DNA of 64,000 bases from Oryza sativa Japonica Group. Taxonomy: Eukaryota > Streptophyta > Magnoliopsida > Poales > Poaceae. Each line of letters opens with the position of its first letter. The first letter of the stretch is position 1. Both the position numbers and the translations under genes were made by a program. This document shows, piece by piece, positions 25,301 to 35,873 of the stretch. The notes beneath the pieces were generated by a model that was not told the DNA's origin, did not search any database, and saw only the letters and a list, made by a program, of their open reading frames with translations. The stretch covers positions 28,533,501 to 28,597,500 of the forward strand of contig NC_089041.1 in NCBI RefSeq assembly GCF_034140825.1. The letters run 5' to 3'.

Positions 25301-27909
25301 CCTCACCTCTGAAAGAAAGTAAAGTGGAATCCCACTCCGCTCCATTAAGATCTAATGCATCAAAATTGACAGCACAGTTAAAGCGGGGCAATGTTGAAAA
25401 TGGAGGGCAACATGGCATTACAAAACAAGCAATTTCTAATCCTGCAGACACTTCCAGTCCAGTTAGGAAGGATAATAACTCAACTGGATATGCTCTCAAA
25501 GAAGCCCGGGATTTGAAGCACAAGGCTAATCGTTTAAAGGTTCCTCACCCTAGCTCTCTTTGCTGTAATGCACATGAAAGTGAGTTTTTTATATGTAAGG
25601 TTCTCACATACTTGTCTGCAGGAAGAAGGAAAAGAACAAGAAAGTACAAGACTTTATTTTGAGTCAGCCTTAAAATATTTGCATGTTGCGTCAACCTTGG
25701 AACCTCCTCCAAGCATTGATGGCTTTAAACAATGTGATGCAGCTCAGAACTTGTATTCCGATACCGCAAAACTCTGCAAGTAAGTTATTGTAGTACTAAT
25801 ATATATGTTGGATTACTTGTACTTGATTGACCATAGTTTTCTTCCTCAAATAATTGGCACTTTCCTGATCCAAGGTGGAATTCCACATATATCCATCATT
25901 CTCCACGCTGTGCGTCGATTTTTGTGCTTGTAAAATCATTAAAGGGTATTTTGGTCCTATATTTATAGCATATCTTTCCCAGTATTCATTATTCAGTCGA
26001 AAGTGCCTAATATTTAAAAAGCATACGAGTATTGTCCTTTTCCTTCTACCAGCCCAATTTATTGCTATGGTGAAACGTGGTACAAATTGAGAGGGTGCAT
26101 GATGATTGGATGATGACATCATTTCTGTGACTCTGCAATCTGCCATGCATAATATTTTTTAGTGACAGTTCTCTCCTGGGCTATGTTTTTTTTTATCTTC
26201 TTCATGAATACTATGCATGAAGAACCAGAATGTACTGCAAATAAATTCCTGGTAGTTCCCTCATGTTGTAAGTTGGAAGTTTGAAGAAGAGGCTCTTTCG
26301 TAATAGAATACCGATCGACGCTAGCGAGGAGAGTGGAATCACCCGTTGGCCTGAACGGAGAGTGGAATCACCCGTTGGCCTGAACTTTTCTTCTGCATGG
26401 ATCGACTTAGATGGGGTAGTCTAATAACTTGGTTCGCCTGACGGCTGACGCTGTTCACAGCACAATTTATGTAAACAGCTGTTGTACTCAATTCCTCATG
26501 TTTCATCACTATAATTAATTGATTCATGTGATTGTCCAGCTTTGTTGGTCATGCATATGAGAAGTCCAAGAAAATGGCCGCTGCTGCTTTAGCATACAAG
26601 TGTGTCGAAGTAGCCTATCTCAAGGCTGCATACTATAAATACCCTACTGCAAGCAAGGATCGCCAGATGTTGCAGGCAATTGTACAGAATCCACCAGGTA
26701 CTTGACCTTAAACACTAAAATTTAATTACATACATTAGTCTAGCTTGCATTTTAGAATTTCAAATACTTTTAGTGGTCATAATGATATTCTTTTTTTGGA
26801 AGTGTGAGCTCATCATACTAGTAATATGTGCCGTGCCCAAAAATTCAGAATACCATATCCAATCCCCTGCCCTTGCTGATATTTCACTGTTACATTCATA
26901 CTTTATATAACTGCATCTTTTCCAGGCATCATCATATTGTTACTGTTTCTTCTCTGGATTGTGTTTGTTGCTTTGCTATTTACTTCTGTTTATTACCTTC
27001 GTAGGTGAATCACCATCATCTTCTGCCTCAGACATTGATAATTTAAATAACAATGGATTATCTAAGGGCCCTTCAAGCAAGGATGCTAATTCGCCCCAAG
27101 TTACCGGGAACAATTTGTTACTAGCTGCTCGCAATCAACCACACTTGACAAGGTTACTAGCCTATGTAAGTTCTTCATACATTGATATATATAGGCAGTT
27201 CAAAAAGTTCTGGTTTCGAGAGTGGTTTATCTTTTATAGTGTATCGGATGAGTTCACAATCTGTTATCTATGTAATAACAAATTAAACTGTTCACTATGA
27301 TGGTATTAGCAAATTGCACCCAACAAATCTAGATTGGATATCATAAACGAGCATATTGGATAGATTTTGGCAAGTCATAATTAAGTTTGGTTTGAAGGTG
27401 ACTTGTGAAATGTTTGTCGGGAAGATCTTTTTTCTGTCTTAAGTACTATACTTGTTTTACATCCTGTTGTGATGTTGCTCATGAATTCTGCTGCATAACC
27501 TTATTGCTACATATTCAAATGGCAATGCCGTTATGTGGAGTCATATGGTGATGAACCAACTCATTCCATTCCCCAAAACCAAAAAGGGTTAGGTTTGGGA
27601 TTAGAATCTAATGACCCTAAAACCCTGAAGTGAACACCTCATAACTTGATAGTACGTTACTTACAGTGCGTCATGCCATCGATTACAGTTATGATCTGAT
27701 GACTCTGTTTATATTCTTAGACAAATGATGTCAACTGTGCCTTCGATGCAACTCGGAAATCACAGATGGCAATTGCTTCGGCTGCTAGCAACCAAGAAAA
27801 TGGAATAGATGGTCTTTCTTCAGTAAAAACAGTTTTGGATTTTAACTTCCAAAGTGTGAATGATCTACTAAGGCTCGTGCGGCTTTCAATGGAGTCTATC
27901 AGCTGCTGA
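19382..27909 (+). CDS. CW-type zinc finger protein, large plant type (1600 aa)
   Basis: Probably a nuclear chromatin reader; CW domains bind methylated histone H3 lysine 4. Eleven exons: 19382-19540, 20536-20608, 20695-20819, 20894-21256, 21350-22686, 23346-23743, 23858-25539, 25622-25779, 26540-26697, 27005-27165 and 27721-27909, joining in frame to 4803 bases. The conserved N-terminus has an acidic ELEEGEACGDE and DPDVALSYIDEKIQDVLGHF. A long charged, serine-rich low-complexity region follows. The CW domain spans about residues 652-700: WVCCDICQKWRLLP, then KKWKCSMLQWLPGMNRCEVS, with the four zinc cysteines present and split by intron 5. The C-terminus has a helical block (ESALKYLHVASTLEPPPS, KMAAAALAYKCVEVAYLKAA) typical of the plant family. 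A second in-frame ATG at 19454 could be the real start. The exact histone target is not shown by the sequence. Confidence 0.9.
26328..26385. repeat. Exact 29-bp tandem duplication in an intron
   Basis: Copies at 26328-26356 and 26357-26385 are identical, each starting GGAGAGTGGAATCACCC. They lie in intron 8 of the CW zinc finger gene. Identity suggests a recent slip or repair event, or a collapsed assembly artefact. Confidence 0.9.
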
Positions 27910-29719
27910 CATGTTCAGAATCCAGGAAAATGACATCCCTTTACAAGGTGCTGTTGGATGTGCATTCCATATTTGAGTAATGTCCCAGACTTGCCAGTAG
28001 CATTTGGTTGAAAAGTTCAACTGTGCGAAATTCATAGGTCTTCTCATTTAAGTGTGCTGGTTAATTTGTACATGAAGTGTTTGTCTTATCTTCTATTCCG
28101 GAGGCCTGTTTTTACCCATTGCTAGCATCTAGTTGGATGGTTTTATCCATGAGGGAGGTTGCTGAAGATGTGCTTTGCAGATTGCACTGATCAACTTGAT
28201 TTTGGGCAAGACTGCCTAGTTACAGACTGCACTTGATAAGCTTATACACAATGCTACTGGACAGCAGCTCCTTTGTAGATAATCTTCTTTCCTCCATGCT
28301 GTAAATGATGTATTTTCGTCATGGAGTTGACTTATGGTTGAATAGTATCATATGTTCCTTTGAGAAGGGCAAAATGGTGGTTTCCACTTAGCAATTTTGA
28401 TGGTACGTTTCAGTTACAAATAAATTAAGTTCAACACACTCTCCGCACCACTAATGCTTATGTAATGTTTGATTCTTTAGCAGGTCAGAGGACAAAAGTG
28501 TTAATTAGTGTGCTAACCAAGAAATCAGCCAGTGGTGTCTCTTTTTCAGTGCCACTTCTGGATAAAGTTCAAGCAGGTACCTTCACTGATACTATAGTAC
28601 CTTAGTACATTCAAACCTTGCACCTCATGATAGTGCGGAATAAAATGACTTCTTGAATGAATTGGTCTCATGCTATTCTGCAAAGGTGAAAATGACCTCT
28701 TCATTGATACCATCCTAGGTTGTATAGGTACCCTGTGACTTTTGCAGTAAATTAGACTATATGCTTAAGTGCTGAAATAAGAACATTGTAATTCCTTGGT
28801 TCTTCTTTCTGTAATGCTTTCTACTCTGTAGGGTTATACTATAATTTACATATGCATGCACAGCACCACCACTGTAAGGTTCTTCGACCCAAAACTAGAA
28901 CTGAAAGTTAGGAACTTCCACTATACAGATGGCAGCACCTGAACTGAAAATACATTGATTACCATTTTCCACTCCTTACTCCTAACAGTAATCAGTGATG
29001 TTTGTCTTTTCTTTTTCAGATTTCAAACAAGAAATCACTTGGACCATCACATGTGTATGAACAATGTACAAAGATTTTCATGTACAATAGGCTAACTCGT
29101 TCCTTGACTATCAGTACGACGACTATAACCAGCGCGTGTACATGTATATATACCCGAATGGTCGAAGCGTTTGTCTTGCGTGCTGGTACACTCGTGACAC
29201 CAATGTACTTTTAGTCCACATTTTTCTTCTGGCAAATTTTGTTAGTTTCACATTAGTCGTTGAGATGTGATAGAACTTATCTGGACTGAGAATGTGTTGC
29301 AGAATGCAAAATAAGCTCTGTATTCTGTACTGTTTGTATCGCGAATCGCATCTTCAGTTCAGTTGAGTAAAGTGATGCTAATTTTAGTTATGCAATTATC
29401 CTTTGTTTATTCTGCAAATGAATACTGTGGCGGCAACGTAAATCTGCATGTCCACGAAATCATGCTAAAAACTACTCACATGGCATTCTATATTTAAAAA
29501 ATGTGCCTGCTCGATCGTATGCTGCAATGCAAATGTGTGTGTGTGTGTGTGTGTGTTTTTTTTTTTTTGGTGGGGGGGGGGGGGTTACAATTTCGATCAG
29601 AAAAATCATCATATGCTGCATTGCAAACTTGTTAAATTTGGGGTTGGTTTCGATCAGAAAAATCGTAAAAAGACAGTTATGCACCACAGTTCGGTTTCGA
29701 TTAATTTTATACTGATGTA
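27910..29719. other. Region between the CW zinc finger and PPR genes
   Basis: Contains the 3' untranslated region of the zinc finger gene and otherwise no supported gene. At 29533-29584 there is a compound simple repeat: a GT run, then 13 or so T, then a long G run. The two genes are transcribed toward each other, so this is a convergent intergenic space. Confidence 0.5.
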
Positions 29720-31900
29720 TCAGATCAAGATCATTTCCATTTGCGAACAATTCTTCAGAAATTTCATCTCCCAGCCTAACACATCGGCCACTGCGTATAT
29801 CTCTTCTGTACGCGGATGCGTCGTGTCGTCCGACGAAAACTTGTGCAAATGCAGTGCCTCGCCAGCGCCGGCGTCCACCCAGCTGAACCCGATCTCCTTC
29901 TTGACGCCTCTGTCCCTCATCTTCCTCCTCACCTTGGCGACGCCGTCCCAGTCGCCCACGTCGGCGTAGATGTTCGACAGGAGGACGTACGCGCCGGACT
30001 CCGTCGGCTCCTTCTCCGTCAAAATTCTGGCGATCCTCTCGCCGATCTCCGCGTCGCCATGGATTCTGCAGGCTCCGAGCAAGCTCTGCAGCGCCGACAC
30101 GCTCGGCCCCGCCGGCATCCGCATCATGAGCTCCTCAGCCTCCGCCAGCCTCCCTGCCCGGCCTAACATGTCGACGACGCAGGAGTAGTGCTCCGGCCAC
30201 AGCTCGACGCCGCGATCGGCAGCCATCGAGTCGAAGATGTCCCTGCCGGCGTCGACCATCCCGCCGTACCGGCAGGCCGTGAGGACGGCGAGGAGCACGA
30301 CGCCGTCCGGTGCGACGCCGGAGCGCGCCATGTCGCCGAAGAGGCTCATGACGGCGCCGTAGCTCCCGTGCCTGGCGTTCGCCGAGATGATCGCCGTCCA
30401 GGCGATGAGGCTCCGCTGCTCCGTCTCGTGGAACGCCTTCCGGGACTCTTCCAAGTTGCCACGCTTCGCGTACATGTCGATGAGGGCGCCGGCGACGTAC
30501 TCGCTGTCGCCGAAGCCCATGCTGAGAGCCCTGGAGTGGTACATCTGGCCGTACGCCATGGACACCGTCTCCACCGCGGTCACCGCGCTGAGGACGCTCG
30601 CGAACGTGGTCTCGTTGGGTGTCAGGCACCTGGCCATGGACGAGAAGAGCTCGAGGGCGTCGTTGCACCGGCCGTTCTGCGCGTAGCCCGAGATCACAGC
30701 GTTCCACGCGATGATCTCCCGGCGAGGCATGAGGTCGAACACCATCCTCGCGTCGTCCATGCGACGCGCCTTGGCATACATGGTGATGAGGCTGTTCGAC
30801 GCCGCCGCTTCGCCGGACACGGCGGCCTTGAGGCACGCCGCGTGGACCATCTGCGCTCCCCTCGCCGGACAGTCCGCTGGCAGCGCCGACATCAGCGCCA
30901 CGAAGGTGACCTCGTTCGGCGGCACGCCGTCTCGCCGCATGCCATTGAACAGCGTGAGGGCGTCCTCGCCGTCCATGGAGATGGCCGTGGTCCATGACAC
31001 GACGTCGCGCTCGCTCATGGCGTCGAACAGCCTCCGGGCGCTGCCGGGAGCGCCGCACTTGTAGTACATCGCGACGAGCACGTTGCCGATGGAGACGTAT
31101 CCCTCGACGCCCAGCTTCACCGCAAAGCCATGGACTTGCCGGCCGAGCTCGAGCTTCCCCTCGCCGCCACATGCCGGGATCACGCTGCAGACCGATATCC
31201 GGTCAGGCTGGACGTCGCCGTCCCTGAGCATCCGGAGGAACACGCCAATCACCTCGGCCGGGCAGTCGCCGTCTTGCGCGAGCCCGCAGATCAACGCGTT
31301 CCATGAGACGAGGTCCCTCGCCGGCATATCGTCGAACACACTCCTGGCCTCCCCGAGAGACCCTCCACGTGAGTACGCAGTGACGAGCGCGTTGCCGACG
31401 AACACATCAGCCGCGAGCCCGGACCGCCAAGCCAGCGCGTGCAGCTGCCGCACGAGGAAGCCCTCCCCCCGGCCGGCGGCCAGCGAGAGCGCGACGGTGC
31501 ACGTGACGGCGTCGGGCCGCACGGCGCCGGAGCGGAGCATCCACGACGCGAAGTCGAGCGCCTCGGCCGGGTCAGGGAACGCGGAGAGGATGGTGTTGTA
31601 GGAGCTGACATCCCTCGCCCGCGCCGCGGCGAACACCCCGACGGCGGAAGGGAACGACCCGGTCTTGGCGTAGCGGGCGGCGAGGGAGTTGGTCACGGCG
31701 GCGAAGCCGTGGAGGCCGGTGGTTACGGCGACGGCGTGGAGCGCCGGGAGGGAGGCCGGGTCGGACGCCCTGACGGCGGCCGAGAAGGCGATGGGGTTGA
31801 CGCGGCGGTGGCGGGCGAGCGACGGGTGGGGAATTCCGTCGAACGGGTGGTGGGCGGCAGCGGTGGAGAGCGTGCGGATCCGCAGCCGCCGTAGTGGCAT
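29720..31900 (-). CDS. PLS-class pentatricopeptide repeat protein, E-type (726 aa)
   Basis: Intronless, as is usual for plant PPR genes. The N-terminus MPLRRLRIRTLSTAAAHHPF is arginine- and serine-rich without acids, which suggests mitochondrial or plastid import. About a dozen repeats follow with the classic phrases DLVSWNALICGLAQDG, VGNALVTAYSRGGSLGEARS, SNSLITMYAKARRMDDARMV, IIAWNAVISGYAQNGRCNDA and HYSCVVDMLGRAGRLAEAEE. An E domain follows (YVLLSNIYADVGDWDGVAKV, RRKMRDRGVKKEIGFSWVD) and a short E+-like tail (THPRTEEIYAV). There is no DYW deaminase domain, so if it acts in C-to-U editing it must work with a partner. It resembles my memory of the Arabidopsis mitochondrial editing factor GRS1 (At4g32430), but I cannot confirm orthology. 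One repeat is short, at VVSWTTAISMDGEDALTLF. Codon usage is strongly GC-biased. Confidence 0.93.
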   Translation of the reverse strand: MPLRRLRIRTLSTAAAHHPFDGIPHPSLARHRRVNPIAFSAAVRASDPASLPALHAVAVTTGLHGFAAVTNSLAARYAKTGSFPSAVGVFAAARARDVSSYNTILSAFPDPAEALDFASWMLRSGAVRPDAVTCTVALSLAAGRGEGFLVRQLHALAWRSGLAADVFVGNALVTAYSRGGSLGEARSVFDDMPARDLVSWNALICGLAQDGDCPAEVIGVFLRMLRDGDVQPDRISVCSVIPACGGEGKLELGRQVHGFAVKLGVEGYVSIGNVLVAMYYKCGAPGSARRLFDAMSERDVVSWTTAISMDGEDALTLFNGMRRDGVPPNEVTFVALMSALPADCPARGAQMVHAACLKAAVSGEAAASNSLITMYAKARRMDDARMVFDLMPRREIIAWNAVISGYAQNGRCNDALELFSSMARCLTPNETTFASVLSAVTAVETVSMAYGQMYHSRALSMGFGDSEYVAGALIDMYAKRGNLEESRKAFHETEQRSLIAWTAIISANARHGSYGAVMSLFGDMARSGVAPDGVVLLAVLTACRYGGMVDAGRDIFDSMAADRGVELWPEHYSCVVDMLGRAGRLAEAEELMMRMPAGPSVSALQSLLGACRIHGDAEIGERIARILTEKEPTESGAYVLLSNIYADVGDWDGVAKVRRKMRDRGVKKEIGFSWVDAGAGEALHLHKFSSDDTTHPRTEEIYAVADVLGWEMKFLKNCSQMEMILI

Positions 31901-32103
31901 CTAGTGTAGTTTTTCAACCACGGATTTGAGATCCTCTCACTAAAGTCACATGATTTTGAGTCACTGACATGTGGGCCCTCTTTGTTATGGACCCACATGC
32001 CAGAGACTCTAGTAGGATAAAAGCCCAAGGGCCAAACCCCTCCTCTTCTTCCTCCGGTCTCTCGCTCCTCGCGCAAATCTCCGGTCGCTGCAGCCCTTCG
32101 GCC
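31901..32103. promoter_or_regulatory. Bidirectional promoter region between PPR and small organellar gene
   Basis: The two divergent start codons are 203 bp apart. Within this gap GTGGGCCC (31971-31978) and GGACCCAC (31989-31996) form the arms of an inverted repeat (CATGTGGGCCC with GGACCCACATG). TGGGCC/GGNCCCAC words are known as site II or TCP-type elements, often found upstream of plant organelle-related and ribosomal genes. I see no clear TATA box in either direction. Confidence 0.55.
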
Positions 32104-33504
32104 ATGGCGGCGTCGTCCGTGCTGCAGCCTGCGGCGGCCGCCGCCGCGTGGCCGCGCTTCCTCCCCTCTCCTCGCCGGAGCGCCGCCCAGGTACTAAGGT
32201 TTCCTTCACTTCTTAGGCCTGCAACTCCTGTTTCGTGGCGTGGGGCAGGCAATTCGTCGAATGGCTTGTGGTTGGGAAGAAATCAAGAAATTGCAGCGCA
32301 GCGACAGTAAAATTCTAGGGTAATTGGCTAAGGTAGTGAAGATGCTACATTCTCGGGAACGAATCACCTGACCGGGCTGAAATCTGTGTAGTGTAGTTCA
32401 AGGCGTACTGTAACTTTGTAGGTGCAGTTTGTGGTGAAAATTTTCCATCTCGTGTGTTGTTTGAAACATGAAACTAGCTCAGTCTTAGCTTGAAACAACA
32501 ACAGAACTTACTTCTTGGTGTAGAAACGTTAGGTGTGTTGTGACTACTGACTAGTTTCCCATAATTCTGTCCCCCTTTTTGGCCTTATCCAGTTGCAATG
32601 TAATCTTATCAGATGTTTCTTTCAGGAAGAGTTGCTTGATACACTAACAGTTCAACACAATATCCTTTTGATGTTTATGTTCCTTGTATACAATTACTCT
32701 GAATGAGAAACCCCCCATTTCATATTATAAGATGCTTTGATTTTTTTCTAAGTTAAACTTCCATAAGTTCAATCAAGTTAAAGAAAAATATAGCAACTCT
32801 TATAACACGAAATTAATTCTATTAAATCTAACATCGAATATATTTTGATTATATGTTTGCTTGATGTTACCATGTTTCTATGCTTTTCTATAAATTTGAT
32901 CAAATTTAAAGAAGTTTGATTTAGAAAAAAAAATCAAGTGTCTTGTAATATGAAAATGGAGGGAGTAACACCCTATTAGCATCCCTACAACAAATCACTG
33001 ATTCCTGAACTATTTTGTGGTTAAATTAAAGGCTTCTGAATAGTTCTTATTTATATCCGAACTCTCAGATGTGTCATTTATTCTTGGAACAGACATATCA
33101 AGTTCTTTCCATGCACAAGTTTGAGTGGAAGCGCCCTTTCAGCGGTAGGTACCAACATTCGCTGCAATTTACAACATTCAGTGACAGGACTGGAGTTGTA
33201 AACTTGTAATTCAAACTTTGGTTTCACATCGTTGCCCTGAAGTGTTGAGATAAATTTTGTGACTGCATCTGCAGGTTCACACCGGTCCGGTATTCTTCTT
33301 GTTTGCAGAAGTTCAGGTTCCTCTGTAAAAGCAGCTACTTCAAGCAGACCCGAAGCTGTTTCCTCTTCTCATAACGATCAATCCAGCAAACATTTATTTG
33401 GTTCTGTTTCAGATGCTTATACCATTATCTCTGGCTATTGGATTGGCCCTGATATGGATGATGGCTGTGGTAATGTTGTGGCCATTCTCCAAAGAATTGT
33501 ATGA
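32104..33504 (+). CDS. Small protein with probable organelle transit peptide (122 aa), unknown function
   Basis: Three exons, 32104-32190, 33093-33144 and 33275-33504, join in frame to 369 bases. The N-terminus MAASSVLQPAAAAAAWPRFL, followed by PSPRRSAAQ, looks like a chloroplast or mitochondrial transit peptide: alanine, serine and arginine rich with no acids. The mature part contains YQVLSMHKFEWKRPF, then a serine-rich stretch and finally SDAYTIISGYWIGPDMDDGC before GNVVAILQRIV. I do not recognise the family. The last intron is supported by reading-frame continuity and by a clear acceptor at 33274. A further 3' exon cannot be excluded, because a possible donor overlaps the stop region. A MITE (32711-32965) sits in intron 1. 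The shared promoter with the PPR gene hints at an organellar role, which is inference. Confidence 0.6.
32711..32965. mobile_element. Stowaway-like MITE in intron 1 of the small organellar gene
   Basis: Left end CCCCCCATTTCATATTATAAG and right end CTTGTAATATGAAAATGGAGG are inverted. The interior is AT-rich. The TA before and after the element is ambiguous because the ends have drifted. It lies fully inside the intron between 32191 and 33092. Confidence 0.65.
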
Positions 33505-33950
33505 TACTGCATTTGCTGTTAAACCACATGAATTTTCTGGCGTTTGAAGATAATTTTTATATGCTAGATCATCCTCCACATTAAAGTATATCCATAACCT
33601 TTTCCAAACAATGCCTATTTGCCCGGCGAAAAAAATAATGCCTATTTCTGATCGTATTATTTCTTATATGAATCAATGTGCCACTGCAAATGGTTTAATC
33701 ATGTGTCATTATTGGTATGTTTGCAAAATGTATTGTTAGATTCTATTCCAGTTGGCCTAAAAGTGCAGGCAGGCTTGTTTAAATAAGATCTGAGTGGGAT
33801 AGAACTAGCAGAGTCTTTTGTTACAAGCTACTTGACACAAATTCACAGAATCACAGTGATATTTACATGGTACTATTATGAAAGATAATTAAGAAACGAC
33901 TTGCCAAAGCAAGTCTTCTCGTCAACTTAGCATATAGACTAGTCACTGAA

Positions 33951-33976
33951 AGTGGGCCCACTCACCTCCTATATAG
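33951..33976 (+). promoter_or_regulatory. Core promoter of C2 gene 1: TCP palindrome plus TATA
   Basis: AGTGGGCCCACT (33951-33962) is a perfect 12-bp palindrome matching TCP factor sites. TATATA begins 8 bases after it, at 33970. The start codon is about 50 bp further, at 34028. The same arrangement is found upstream of C2 gene 2. Confidence 0.6.
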
Positions 33977-34027
33977 AGCAGTGTACACCTGGAGCTGGAG
34001 CTCAAGCTATAGCTCAGGTGACTGACA

Positions 34028-34726
34028 ATGGCGTACAGGGCCTTGGAGGTGACGCTCATCTCGGCGAGGAATCTGAAGAAGGTGAACTTGATCACTCCCA
34101 TGGAGGTGTACGCCGTCGTCTCCGTCTCCGGCAACCCGCTCGCCCGCCAGTGCACGCTCCCCGACCGCCACGGCGGCCGCAACCCGACGTGGAACGCCAC
34201 GCTCCACCTCGCCGTCCCCGCCGCCGCGCCGGGCGCGTTCCTCCACGTCCTCCTCCGCACCGAGCGCGCCCTCGGCGACCGCGACGTCGGCGAGGTGTTC
34301 GTCCCCGTCGCCGACCTGCAGCTCGCCGCCGCCGCGCACTACCAGTACCTGGTCCACAAGGTGCAGAGCACCACCGAGCACTGCGGCGTGCTCAGCCTGT
34401 CGTACCGGCTAGGCCCCGTCGTCGTGCCGGCGCCGCCGCTGGCAGCGGACACCGGCGCTGTCCCGGCGTACCTGGTGGTGCCGTGCTACGCGAACGCGCC
34501 GCCGTACGTCTACCTGTCGCCGGCCAATCCTGCCCGCGGCGAGGCCGCGTCGGCGTCGCCGTCGCCGCCGCCGCGGCGCAAGAGGAGCGGTGACTTTGGG
34601 CAGTGGCTCGGCGGCGCCGTCCGGGGAATGTTGTCCGGCGAGGCCATGTCGCCGGACACGGCGGCCTACGACGCCGGGTACAAAACCCTGATCGGGGTGG
34701 CTGATGGCAGACGTGTCAAGTTCTAG
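34028..34726 (+). CDS. SRC2-like C2-domain protein, copy 1 (232 aa)
   Basis: Single exon. Residues 1 to about 130 form a C2 domain of the plant SRC2/BAP-like type: MAYRALEVTLISARNLKKVN, then MEVYAVVSVSG, NPTWNATLHLAVP, FLHVLLRTERALGDRDVGEV and GVLSLSYRLGP. Such C2 domains bind phospholipid membranes, often with calcium, and SRC2-type proteins act in cold, stress or defence responses at membranes. The linker is short and less proline-rich than in copy 2. The C-terminus (QWLGGAVRGMLSGEAMSPDT, AAYDAGYKTL) is a glycine-rich, weakly hydrophobic segment shared with copy 2. A polyadenylation signal AATAAA lies at 34762-34767. The calcium-binding aspartates of classical C2 domains are only partly present, so calcium dependence is uncertain. 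It is a tandem paralogue of 38537-39469. Confidence 0.88.
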   Translation: MAYRALEVTLISARNLKKVNLITPMEVYAVVSVSGNPLARQCTLPDRHGGRNPTWNATLHLAVPAAAPGAFLHVLLRTERALGDRDVGEVFVPVADLQLAAAAHYQYLVHKVQSTTEHCGVLSLSYRLGPVVVPAPPLAADTGAVPAYLVVPCYANAPPYVYLSPANPARGEAASASPSPPPRRKRSGDFGQWLGGAVRGMLSGEAMSPDTAAYDAGYKTLIGVADGRRVKF

Positions 34727-34834
34727 CTAGTAGGAGTACTATTCCAGATTAGCGTGGCTTGAATAAAATGGAAAAGGTTTCTTATGTACTTTTTGCATGG
34801 CTGGGAGACTAACTTTTGTACGAGGAAGTATTGG

Positions 34835-35051
34835 GTGGAAACCGTGGTAGAAACTTAAAACTTGGAAACTAATGTTGGATCGAAAAATGGACGTCCGAGA
34901 TTCGTCCACGTCATCATTAGTAAAAAAATTTACTACTTATGAATAAATCTATGAGTAAAATTTTTACTCGTGATGACGTGGTCGAATCTCGAACGTCTAT
35001 TTTTCGATCCAATAGTAGTTTCTAACTTTCCACCATATATATGGTTTCCAC
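34835..35051. mobile_element. Foldback MITE just after C2 gene 1
   Basis: Ends GTGGAAACC (34835-34843) and GGTTTCCAC (35043-35051) are perfect inverted copies. Inside, GTTGGATCGAAAAATGGACG and TCTATTTTTCGATCCAATAG, then CACGTCATCA and TGATGACGTGG, extend the pairing over most of the element. The transcript of either strand would fold into a long imperfect hairpin. Confidence 0.75.
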
Positions 35052-35760
35052 TGTATATTTTTCCTCTTTTTACTAATCAGTAGCACGTTTTCTTTTCTTT
35101 CTTGGAATATTTATGCATTACTCGTCATTCAACAAACATACTCTGCATGAAAATTCATCGCCGATTTATTTAGGTCAGTTTGGACGCCTTAGGTGGACAA
35201 ACGAGAATCGACAGTCCCTTGTTGATGCCGTTATTCCAAGGAGCGCTTCTGATAGTTGTGATTTTTTTTCTACTCTACCCATTCTAAAATATAATATTTT
35301 TATGTTATTTAGCAAATAATAAGGTTAGGTTAAAAAAATTCCTTTTCAAGTCATTTCATTTGTTAATGTTTTTTATATTTTGAATTGGTCAGACTTTCTT
35401 TCTAATTGGCTTCAAAAAAAATGATGAGAATCATGAGAATAAATGCATAAATGCTTATATTGTGATATACTCCATCCATCCAAAAATATATTAGTATCTA
35501 GCCTTTAAAATTGATCTTAAAATATAACAACTTCTCCATCTGCATTCTTTTCTCAGCCAATCATAATATTTCACCATTCAAATTTCCTACACACTTTCCC
35601 TCAAAAAAAAAATTTCCTACACACATCCTTTTCTCAACCAATCATAACATTCTCCAAATTTAATTTCATCAACTTTCTAAATACCCGTGTTCAACCCTAA
35701 CAATCTCTAATTTTATGACAGAGATAGTAAAATTTGAATCCTAAAAACACCTATATTTTA

Positions 35761-35873
35761 CTCCCTCCATTTTATATTGTAAGACTTTCTAATATTGCCT
35801 ATATTTATATAGATGTTAATGAATCTAGATACATACATATACATATGAAAAGGAGGAAGTAGAACGGAAGGAG
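35761..35873. mobile_element. Stowaway MITE with TA target
   Basis: Left end CTCCCTCCATTTTATATTGT and right end GAACGGAAGGAG are inverted, with TA on both sides. The body carries AAGACTTTCTAATATTGCC, typical of this rice Stowaway group and shared with the element at 53414-53540. The right half has drifted. Confidence 0.65.

Noticed and set aside
30135-31172. 345-aa minus-strand frame and the plus-strand frames over the PPR gene
   Set aside because: GC-rich codon bias opens other frames; arginine-rich nonsense composition compared with the clear PPR frame.
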